Source of the DNA: an uncultured Candidatus Saccharibacteria bacterium | Lineage (GTDB): Bacteria; Patescibacteriota; Saccharimonadia; Saccharimonadales; Saccharimonadaceae | DNA length: 6,519 nt | Direction: 5' to 3' | Assembly (NCBI GenBank): GCA_937990205.1 | Contig: CALKRO010000104.1 | Coordinates: forward strand, 1-6,519 | Part shown: positions 1 through 4,534 of the stretch, piece after piece | Position numbering within the stretch: the stretch's first letter is position 1 | Layout of the letters: every line of letters starts with the position of its first letter | Position numbers and translations under genes: made by a program | The notes under the pieces: generated by a model | Databases searched by the model: none | What the model saw: only the letters and a program-made list of their open reading frames with translations | What the model was told of the DNA's origin: nothing

Positions 1-352
1 CGGCAATAAACTTTACGATGATGCCGATAAGCCAGTGCACGAAGCAGTAGTGAAAGACCGTATCCATATCTCACGTGAAGGTATTTTCATGATCGTTCTG
101 ACGATCAGTAAGAAGACTGGCCGCCTGATTAAGACGCCGGATATCGTGTCGCGTGCCTTTATTTATCTCGACAATTCTGAGGAATTAATCGGCAAGATTC
201 GTCACTATCTTCGTGTAAAAACCGACAAGTCTATCTCTACCGAACCAGAGGTGAAGGTCTTGAAGGAAGAAGTCAAAGAAGACATCACTCGCATCCTCTT
301 CGATGCCACTGGTCACACCCCTATTGTGATTCCAGTGATCAATAAAGTTTAA
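1..352 (+). CDS. rnj: Ribonuclease J, C-terminal part (5' end outside window)
   Basis: This is the last 116 residues of ribonuclease J, a cytoplasmic metallo-beta-lactamase/beta-CASP nuclease with 5'-to-3' exonuclease and endonuclease activity on mRNA and rRNA precursors. The reading frame is open from base 2, so the GTG at 35 is an internal codon and not a start. Seen: the end of the beta-CASP/lactamase core (DRIHISREGIFMIVLTISKK, visible residues 19-38), the block KTPDIVSRAFIYL (44-56), where most relatives read SRGF, and the C-terminal domain ending TPIVIPVINKV (106-116), matching the family's usual TP-hydrophobic-PV ending. The catalytic metal-binding motifs lie upstream and cannot be checked. 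The gene ends in TAA and runs straight into a hairpin terminator. It converges on the minus-strand operon. The family call is firm; J1 versus J2 cannot be decided. Confidence 0.9.
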   Translation, partial: GNKLYDDADKPVHEAVVKDRIHISREGIFMIVLTISKKTGRLIKTPDIVSRAFIYLDNSEELIGKIRHYLRVKTDKSISTEPEVKVLKEEVKEDITRILFDATGHTPIVIPVINKV

Positions 353-353
353 G

Positions 354-384
354 AAAAACACCCAGAGCAATCTGGGTGTTTTTT
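354..384. terminator. Bidirectional intrinsic terminator between convergent genes
   Basis: A perfect inverted repeat pairs AACACCCAGA (357-366) with TCTGGGTGTT (371-380) around a GCAA tetraloop (GNRA type). A run of A before it and T after it extend the stem to 354-383 and give a U-tract to transcripts on both strands. It lies just after the RNase J stop codon (350-352) and 2-5 bp from the stop codon (387-389) of the convergent gene, so it can end both transcripts. On the minus strand the stem begins right after the stop codon. Confidence 0.9.
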
Positions 385-386
385 AT

Positions 387-1184
387 TTATTCGGCGGAAT
401 TATATTTATCGTAATATTCCTGAGATTTATCGTAATCTTCGGCGAGGCCATAATATTTAGCGGCCAATTCATAGTAGAGCTTCTTTAGGTTTTTAGTCAG
501 AGAATTTTCATCCACCTGATCGAGATAAATTTTCGCCACATCTGGATTATTCGCAATGAGATAAAGATGGGCGCGATAGAGGGTAAAAAGTTTTTCCAGA
601 GATTCATTACCGCTACCCAGTTTTTCTTCCAAAGCATCGAGACGCTTCACTGCTTCATCTGGATCCTGTAAGACGTTGTCCTTAAAATTTTCCCCTTCGA
701 TGTTATTCGTATCGGAGAAAAGTAGGTAGGTAAAATTGCCGAAATCTTCCCAAGAGGCGACATCGAGATTAAAATTATTCACGTATTCTTCAGGGTTGGC
801 CGTGTAATCGTTCTTTTTCTTAACATAGGCTTCATCCTGATCCGGATCGATTAATCCGTCGTCGGCGGAAGCTTCAGTCTTCTTCGCCGTGGGGGTGCCA
901 TCTTTTGACTGCTGAGCAGAATTAGATCCAGAAGCGCCACCCTCATGACTAGCTTTCGATTTTGCAATTGCCCAAATGCCAAAACCTGCCACCGCGACGA
1001 TCAGTACAGCGACAGAGACGATGATAGCAATGACTTTTTGATCTAATTTAACTTTAATTTTTTCGTCTGCCATATCAGATGTCATGGCAAGCTCCTGCAC
1101 CGATGGAGTATAGGTATCTTCCGCTGTAGTTTCTTCTACTGGATTATTCTCTGATTGATAAGAATTTGAATTTTCTGGGTTCAT
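387..1184 (-). CDS. Unknown membrane-anchored protein with an external TPR-like helical domain
   Basis: I do not recognise this 265-residue protein. Seen: an acidic, Asn/Gln/Thr-rich N-terminus (1-40); a short charged stretch (KIKVKLDQK, 42-50); one hydrophobic membrane segment (about 51-74, VIAIIVSVAVLIVAVAG...); a low-complexity Ser/Gly/Ala/Lys linker (76-110); and a soluble acidic region (111-265) rich in Tyr, Leu and Asp. Its last 75 residues look like paired amphipathic helices of the tetratricopeptide kind (YRAHLYLIANNPDVAKIYLD; LYYELAAKYYGLAEDYDKSQ). No lipoprotein cysteine or cleavable signal is visible, so a type II-like anchor with the C-terminal part outside is inferred. I chose the ATG at 1184, one base after the upstream stop; an in-frame ATG at 1223 lies inside the previous gene and upstream of the probable transcription start. 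Last gene of the rpsF operon, with its own probable promoter. A TPR-type scaffold or chaperone is only a guess. Confidence 0.75.
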   Translation of the reverse strand: MNPENSNSYQSENNPVEETTAEDTYTPSVQELAMTSDMADEKIKVKLDQKVIAIIVSVAVLIVAVAGFGIWAIAKSKASHEGGASGSNSAQQSKDGTPTAKKTEASADDGLIDPDQDEAYVKKKNDYTANPEEYVNNFNLDVASWEDFGNFTYLLFSDTNNIEGENFKDNVLQDPDEAVKRLDALEEKLGSGNESLEKLFTLYRAHLYLIANNPDVAKIYLDQVDENSLTKNLKKLYYELAAKYYGLAEDYDKSQEYYDKYNSAE

Positions 1185-1185
1185 A

Positions 1186-1818
1186 TTACTTATGATTATA
1201 ATGCGAACGCACAGAGTTTTCAACCAATTTCAAATAATAGAAGCGCTCAACGTTGCCGTTCTTGCCAGCCAGAAAATTATCACGCTTGTCCACGACCTTA
1301 AAATGATTTTGTTTGAGCCAAAGTTCAAAATCTTTAATAATTTCACGACGGATTTTTTCGTTTTTTACGATACCGTTTTTAAGCTCATAAGCTTTAGCCT
1401 CAAACTGAGGCTTTAGCATTATCAAAAAGTCTGCCGTCTGAACTTCTGGCTGTAATTTAAGATGAGCAAGCACCTTTTTCAGAGAAACAAACGAGACATC
1501 GGCAAGCACTACATCGACTGGACCGAACTTAGCAAAATCCACGAAAAAGATATCGGTCTTTTCTAGAAGGGTAATACGTGGATCGAAACGCAGTGGAGCC
1601 TTCATTTGATTGGTTCCCTTTTCGACCGCAAAAACCCGCTTCGCACCACGGCGCAAAGCATATTCGGTGAAACCACCGGTACTCGAACCAATATCCAGCA
1701 CGGTTTTATCTCGGAAATCAAAAGAAAAAGCTTGCGATGCCCCAGCAAGCTTATTCTCCGCTCGAGAAACTACATCTGATGTAACTTCAGATTTTTTAGA
1801 TTCTATCGCTTTTTTCAT
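1186..1818 (-). CDS. TlyA/FtsJ-type rRNA 2'-O-methyltransferase lacking the S4 domain
   Basis: This 210-residue protein is a SAM-dependent methyltransferase of the TlyA (hemolysin A) branch of the FtsJ/RrmJ fold. TlyA proteins 2'-O-methylate cytidines in 16S and/or 23S rRNA. Seen: VSRAENKLAGA (17-27), matching the family's VSRGGxKL entry block; the SAM loop LDIGSSTGGF (41-50); AVEKG (64-68); VLADVSFVSL (104-113); MLKPQFEA (134-141); GIVKN (149-153); and GNVERFYYLK (188-197). A K-D-K-E catalytic tetrad can be read as K23, D107, K136 and E191. Family members usually carry an N-terminal S4 RNA-binding domain of about 60 residues. Here only 16 residues precede the VSR block, and efp ends 4 bp upstream, so the domain is absent and not hidden. 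The ribosome-binding site is weak, so translation is probably coupled to efp. The methylated site cannot be predicted. The older name, hemolysin, should be disregarded. Confidence 0.88.
   Translation of the reverse strand: MKKAIESKKSEVTSDVVSRAENKLAGASQAFSFDFRDKTVLDIGSSTGGFTEYALRRGAKRVFAVEKGTNQMKAPLRFDPRITLLEKTDIFFVDFAKFGPVDVVLADVSFVSLKKVLAHLKLQPEVQTADFLIMLKPQFEAKAYELKNGIVKNEKIRREIIKDFELWLKQNHFKVVDKRDNFLAGKNGNVERFYYLKLVENSVRSHYNHK
1195..1223 (-). promoter_or_regulatory. Near-consensus promoter inside the end of the tlyA-like gene
   Basis: On the minus strand, TTGAAA (1218-1223; 5 of 6 matches to the -35 consensus) is followed by exactly 17 bp and a perfect TATAAT (1195-1200). The expected start of transcription is near 1188-1189, only 4-5 bases before the ATG at 1184. 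The transcript would be almost leaderless and would carry only the downstream membrane-protein gene. The promoter overlaps the last ten or so codons of the tlyA-like gene, which have to encode protein as well. Confidence 0.65.
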
Positions 1819-1822
1819 CTAA

Positions 1823-2383
1823 TTATTTTTTACGTTCACGGTAAGCGTAAGTTTCCGTATCCACAGAAACCACATCGCCTTCTTTGATAAAGGCAGGAAC
1901 CTTAATCACTACGCCAGTTTCGAGGGTAGCATCTTTCATGACTGAAGTAGAAGTATCACCCTTCACGGCATTTTCAGTGTAGGTAACTTCAAGCCAAAGG
2001 TTCTTAGGGAGGGTGAGGTTGATGGCAGTTCCGTTGTAGAACTGAATTTCCATCTCATCACCGTCCTTCATGAAATCTTTAGAATCGCCGACCATCTCGG
2101 AAGACAATTCATATTGCTCAAAAGTACTTGGGTCCATGAAGTAGAATTTCTCTTCATCACGATAGAGATATTGTACTTTTTTGGTAGAAACTTCAGCTGG
2201 TTCAATCTTTTCCTGACCCTTAAAAGTCTTAGGAATAAGCGCACCAGTGATTAAGTTTTTGACACGTACGTTGACGATTGAGCCACCACGCCCCATCACT
2301 TTTTGGGAATATTCAATAACCTTGTATGGCTGACCATCAAGAGTAATTAGAGTATTTTTCTTTAAATCGGTTGGTCCGTACAT
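1823..2383 (-). CDS. efp: Translation elongation factor P (arginine-tipped)
   Basis: EF-P binds between the P and E sites of the ribosome and promotes peptide-bond formation at consecutive prolines. At 186 residues it has the family's normal length and three domains: KOW-like domain I (about 1-64), OB domain II (65-128) and OB domain III (129-186). Typical blocks are LITLDGQPYKVIEY (12-25), KTFKGQEKIEPAEV (52-65), YFMDPSTFEQYEL (81-93), VKGDT (140-144) and ATLETGVVIKVPAFIKEGD (152-170). The loop that reaches the peptidyl transferase centre reads VMGRGGS (29-35), so the residue that carries the modification in other bacteria is Arg32, not Lys. No EarP rhamnosyltransferase, EpmA or EpmB gene is in view. 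The ATG at 2381-2383 has a good Shine-Dalgarno (AAGGAG, 2388-2393), one base past the rpsR stop codon. The full KGDT/ATLETG domain III favours true EF-P over the EfpL (YeiP) paralogue. Confidence 0.96.
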   Translation of the reverse strand: MYGPTDLKKNTLITLDGQPYKVIEYSQKVMGRGGSIVNVRVKNLITGALIPKTFKGQEKIEPAEVSTKKVQYLYRDEEKFYFMDPSTFEQYELSSEMVGDSKDFMKDGDEMEIQFYNGTAINLTLPKNLWLEVTYTENAVKGDTSTSVMKDATLETGVVIKVPAFIKEGDVVSVDTETYAYRERKK

Positions 2384-2394
2384 AATTCTCCTTT

Positions 2395-2592
2395 TTAGTT
2401 ATTTGAAACGAATGGTAGGAGGGCTAGGTGACGGGCACGCTTAACAGCGACAGCCAATTGGCGTTGTTGCTTAGCAGACAAACCAGTCTTAGCGATTGGC
2501 TCGATACGACCGTAAACATCGATGTAGCGTTGCATAGTTTTGACATCTTTATAATCGAAATAAAGATTTGGATCGTTCTTGATTCTTCTCAT
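2395..2592 (-). CDS. rpsR: 30S ribosomal protein S18 (bS18)
   Basis: S18 binds S6 and the central domain of 16S rRNA in the 30S platform. The 65-residue protein is shorter than the roughly 75 residues usual in model bacteria, mainly at the N-terminus. Seen: the family blocks [13 protein letters not shown] (12-24), [20 protein letters not shown] (36-55) and LALLPFV (56-62). The segment before TGLSAK reads EPIAK where many S18 proteins have PRR or PRK, so one or two basic rRNA-contact residues are missing. It carries no CxxC zinc pattern. The ATG is preceded by a purine-rich GAGAGAA stretch. It sits 27 bp after ssb and 11 bp before efp, in the classical rpsF-ssb-rpsR order, but the L9 gene that often follows is absent. 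Confidence 0.96.
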   Translation of the reverse strand: MRRIKNDPNLYFDYKDVKTMQRYIDVYGRIEPIAKTGLSAKQQRQLAVAVKRARHLALLPFVSNN

Positions 2593-2619
2593 TTTTTCTC
2601 TCTTTTCTCGCTTTAATTA

Positions 2620-3051
2620 TTAGAATGGTACTTCACTGAGGTCAATTTCGCCATCTGGAATATCATCTGGAATAGAATCTGGCATAGCCTGACTGTAACT
2701 ACTGGTGGTAGATTCTTGGGATCTGCTACCGAGAAGATTAAAGTCTTCCATAACGATTTCCACTGCGGAACGCTTGGCACCGGTCTTATCTTCGTAAGTA
2801 CGTTGAGACAAGCGGCCTGAGACCATGATTGGTGTACCTTTTTTTGCATATTGAGCAATCACATTGCCTGGTTTACCCCAAGCAGAAACTTCGATATAAG
2901 AAACTTGTTCTTTCTTTTCGCCGTTCATCACGTAATTGTAGTTCACCGCCACTGAGAAGCTAGTAACTTCTGAGCCAGAAGTCGTAGCTCTAGTTTCTGG
3001 GTCGCGCACAACATTACCGATAATGATTGCTTTACTAAATCCCCGCGCCAT
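2620..3051 (-). CDS. ssb: Single-stranded DNA-binding protein
   Basis: SSB coats single-stranded DNA in replication, repair and recombination, and recruits partners through its C-terminal tip. The 143-residue protein has an OB fold at about residues 1-108: SKAIIIGNVVRDPETR (6-21), TSFSVAVNYNY (30-40), SYIEVSAWGKPGNVIAQY (51-68), KKGTPIMVSGRL (70-81) and an EIVMEDFNLLG strand (98-108). The linker is short (about 109-127) and lacks the Gly/Gln-rich stretch of larger SSBs. The tail ends EIDLSEVPF, a recognisable but less acidic version of the usual DDDIPF tip, preceded by a tip-like PDDIPDGE at 128-135. The Shine-Dalgarno GAGGT (3058-3062) supports the ATG at 3049-3051. It lies between rpsF and rpsR, its common position in bacteria, so its level is tied to ribosomal protein synthesis. 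Confidence 0.96.
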   Translation of the reverse strand: MARGFSKAIIIGNVVRDPETRATTSGSEVTSFSVAVNYNYVMNGEKKEQVSYIEVSAWGKPGNVIAQYAKKGTPIMVSGRLSQRTYEDKTGAKRSAVEIVMEDFNLLGSRSQESTTSSYSQAMPDSIPDDIPDGEIDLSEVPF

Positions 3052-3076
3052 AAATATACCTCACTTAATTGTTTAA

Positions 3077-3427
3077 TTATTCTTCGTCTTTAGACTCTTT
3101 TTTGTCAGCACGGGCCTTGCGCTTAGCTTCAAATTTAGCTTTGCGTTCGTCGACGGTGACTAAGAGATAACGTAAGACTTCCTCGGTGATATTAAGAGTA
3201 GAAGAAATCTTGGCTGGAGCCTGGGCTGGAAGTTCCAAATCAAAGGCATAGTAGACGGCATAGTCTTCTTTTTCGATAGGATAAGCCAAACGCTTCTTAC
3301 CTTCATTGACTTCTTTGACGATTTTACCGTCGTTAGACTCAATGAGTTTCTTAATTTTGTCTAAGGCTGGTGTCAGATTCATTTCCAAATCAGGATGAAT
3401 CAAGACAGTAAGTTCATACTGTTTCAC
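3077..3427 (-). CDS. rpsF: 30S ribosomal protein S6 (bS6), GTG start
   Basis: S6 pairs with S18 in the platform of the 30S subunit. The 116-residue protein shows the ferredoxin-like fold's typical blocks: YELTVLIHPDL (4-14), the strand GKIVKEVNEGKKRLAYPI (34-51), YAVYYAFDLELP (56-67) and ITEEVLRYLLVTVDE (80-94). It ends in a charged Lys/Glu-rich tail (95-116), of a kind seen in many S6 proteins. The start is a GTG (3425-3427), chosen because the next in-frame ATG is far into the fold, the residues MKQYELTV match the family start, and a strong Shine-Dalgarno (AAAGGAGT, 3433-3440) lies 5 bases upstream. First gene of the operon, with ssb 25 bp downstream. A leader hairpin precedes it. S6-S18 autoregulation through the rpsF leader is known in several bacteria and is possible here. 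Confidence 0.95.
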   Translation of the reverse strand: MKQYELTVLIHPDLEMNLTPALDKIKKLIESNDGKIVKEVNEGKKRLAYPIEKEDYAVYYAFDLELPAQAPAKISSTLNITEEVLRYLLVTVDERKAKFEAKRKARADKKESKDEE

Positions 3428-3432
3428 TTTGC

Positions 3433-3440
3433 ACTCCTTT
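3433..3440 (-). promoter_or_regulatory. Strong Shine-Dalgarno fixing the rpsF GTG start
   Basis: The minus strand reads AAAGGAGT, 5 bases before GTG. The four bases CTTT just upstream (3445-3448) could pair with the AAAG of this site around an AACC loop, a weak hairpin that might modulate access. Confidence 0.8.
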
Positions 3441-3446
3441 GGTTAA

Positions 3447-3472
3447 AGCAAGTACACCTTAAGTTACTTGCT
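3447..3472 (-). promoter_or_regulatory. Hairpin in the rpsF mRNA leader, candidate regulatory structure
   Basis: On the minus strand AGCAAGTA (3465-3472) and TACTTGCT (3447-3454) form a perfect 8-bp stem around the 10-base loop ACTTAAGGTG. It lies within the roughly 55-base leader between the predicted transcription start (about 3483) and the rpsF Shine-Dalgarno, ending 6 bases before that site. No U-tract follows, so it is not an intrinsic terminator. Its place suits an S6:S18 feedback element, but I cannot confirm that it matches the known motif. Confidence 0.5.
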
Positions 3473-3489
3473 GAGCTAATAATGTATAG

Positions 3490-3498
3490 ATTATAGCA
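3490..3498 (-). promoter_or_regulatory. Extended -10 promoter of the rpsF-ssb-rpsR-efp operon
   Basis: The minus strand reads TGCTATAAT, a perfect TATAAT with the TG extension. No good -35 is present: the hexamer at 17-bp spacing reads TGTATT, consistent with an extended -10 type promoter in an AT-rich tract. The predicted start near 3483 gives a leader of about 55 bases. It is the only convincing promoter ahead of the operon. Confidence 0.7.
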
Positions 3499-3540
3499 TA
3501 AAAATAGAGAAAAATACAGAGTTTTCCACAATAAAAATCA

Positions 3541-3569
3541 TTGTAATTTTTCACGATGTCATATATAAA
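3541..3569 (+). promoter_or_regulatory. Promoter of the divergent membrane-protein gene
   Basis: TTGTAA (3541-3546; 4 of 6 to the -35 consensus), a 17-bp spacer, then TATAAA (3564-3569; 5 of 6 to the -10 consensus). Transcription would start near 3576, giving a leader of about 50 bases with a Shine-Dalgarno AGGAGA at 3608-3613. It lies about 45 bp from the opposing rpsF promoter, so one protein bound between them could affect both. Confidence 0.6.
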
Positions 3570-3625
3570 CATAACTAGAAAGGTCTAATTGTAATTATTA
3601 TTAATACAGGAGAGAAAAAGTTATC

Positions 3626-4384
3626 ATGAATGATACTAATTTCGAGAATAATGCGGAGATAAATTCCGTACATAGTGAAGCAAAAGCGCAGGGTCATGGC
3701 GGAGTGAAGGCTATGGCCATATTTTTTGCTATTACTACTTTAGCTTTAGGTAGCGCTTTAGCTTATGTTTATACTTCAAAGAATAAGGATACAAAGAAGC
3801 TTAATGAAGAGCTTGTGGAATCGAAAGAAAAAGTCAAATCTGCGAATGAATCGATTGCAAAATACGAAGAAGCGACTCAAACCAAAATCACTGACGTGAA
3901 GCAGGACAATGTGACAGTGAAAGAGATTGTGAAGCCGATGCCAATGTTCGCAGAGCTTGAACTGCTAAGACAAACCGTCAAATCTGATAGTGGCGGAGAA
4001 CACCCAGTAAATCCTAATGATGAGTTTCTAAAAAAATATCAAAAAACCTGGATGGCCGTACATATTAGGGAGGTTTTCACTACCAAGGATGCTAAATATA
4101 TGATTGCGGTAGGCTCAAAGTATAGTGAAGGTTCATATTATGACCAGGAAAAAGGCTATAATGTTGTCGACCCACTCCCATTCTCAGGTGCTCCTGCAGC
4201 ATTTTATCGGGCATTTCCACTAGGAGCGTGGCAAGTTCTTTATGAAGGTAATGGCGCCCTCGCCTGTGAGGATCTTGACGAATGGAAGCGTGAGGCAATT
4301 CGCGGGGTTACAGACTACGCAAAAAGCCAAGTCGAAATTCAAACCAAGTGTATCGATAAAAATGGCAACTCGCACGACGTTTAA
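3626..4384 (+). CDS. Unknown membrane-anchored protein with coiled coil and two-cysteine tail
   Basis: I do not recognise this 252-residue protein by name. Seen: a polar N-terminus (1-27); one hydrophobic segment (about 28-50, ...AMAIFFAITTLALGSALAYVYT); a Lys/Glu-rich stretch of coiled-coil character (52-85); a linker with VKEIVKPMPMF (98-108); and a soluble domain (about 110-252) rich in Tyr and Trp. Cys214 and Cys242 are the only cysteines and lie in the part inferred to be outside the membrane, so they could form a disulfide. The tail pattern, Trp (202), Gly-Asn-Gly, Cys, charged helix, Cys, recalls tails I associate with secreted hypothetical proteins of Candidate Phyla Radiation genomes; that likeness is from memory. 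The ATG follows AGGAGA (3608-3613) at a rather long spacing of 12 bases. It is a single-gene transcript between its own promoter and terminator. A cell-surface or pilus-associated role is speculative. Confidence 0.75.
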   Translation: MNDTNFENNAEINSVHSEAKAQGHGGVKAMAIFFAITTLALGSALAYVYTSKNKDTKKLNEELVESKEKVKSANESIAKYEEATQTKITDVKQDNVTVKEIVKPMPMFAELELLRQTVKSDSGGEHPVNPNDEFLKKYQKTWMAVHIREVFTTKDAKYMIAVGSKYSEGSYYDQEKGYNVVDPLPFSGAPAAFYRAFPLGAWQVLYEGNGALACEDLDEWKREAIRGVTDYAKSQVEIQTKCIDKNGNSHDV

Positions 4385-4401
4385 TTATAAATAGTGCTTA
4401 A

Positions 4402-4432
4402 AAAAAATAGCCCCACACTGGGGTTATTTTTT
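4402..4432. terminator. Intrinsic terminator of the divergent membrane-protein gene
   Basis: CCCC (4411-4414) pairs with GGGG (4420-4423), with an A:T closing a CAC loop. The stem continues through a G:T wobble, ATA:TAT-type pairs and an A/T run to 4402-4432. A T-tract follows on the plus strand, 18 bases after the stop codon. The A-run on the other side lets it work as a back-up terminator for pnp readthrough. Confidence 0.85.
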
Positions 4433-4494
4433 ATAATGAGGGTTTTCTTAATCAATTAAATTCTACGCTATAAAATTGAATTTTGCTTCTATAA

Positions 4495-4523
4495 AAAATA
4501 GTGCGGACAGGCCGCGCTATTTT
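4495..4523. terminator. Intrinsic terminator of pnp
   Basis: AATAGTGCGG (4497-4506) pairs with CCGCGCTATT (4512-4521), with one G:T wobble and the loop ACAGG, and A:T pairs extend it to 4495-4523. Read on the minus strand it is followed by TTTTTTAT. It begins 11 bases past the pnp stop codon (4535-4537), so it most likely ends the pnp transcript. It also has a short T-run on the plus strand. Confidence 0.85.
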
Positions 4524-4534
4524 ATTTATTCTTT

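Noticed and set aside
1182..1223. Longer start (ATG at 1223) for the membrane-protein gene
   Set aside because: It would overlap the tlyA-like gene by 38 bases, add an out-of-character hydrophobic stretch, and lie upstream of the probable transcription start. The ATG at 1184 fits the spacing better.
3522..3530. TTTTCCACA, one mismatch from a DnaA box, between the divergent promoters
   Set aside because: It is a single site with no cluster of further boxes and no dnaA or dnaN gene in view. An AT-rich intergenic region can contain it by chance, so an origin cannot be supported.
3533..3551. AAAAAT/ATTTTT inverted repeat overlapping the -35 of the plus-strand promoter, as a possible operator
   Set aside because: The arms are only A/T runs of six bases in a very AT-rich tract, so chance is a sufficient explanation.
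4433..4494. Possible small RNA or gene between the two terminators
   Set aside because: The stretch is AT-rich with no convincing promoter, structure or start codon with a ribosome-binding site.
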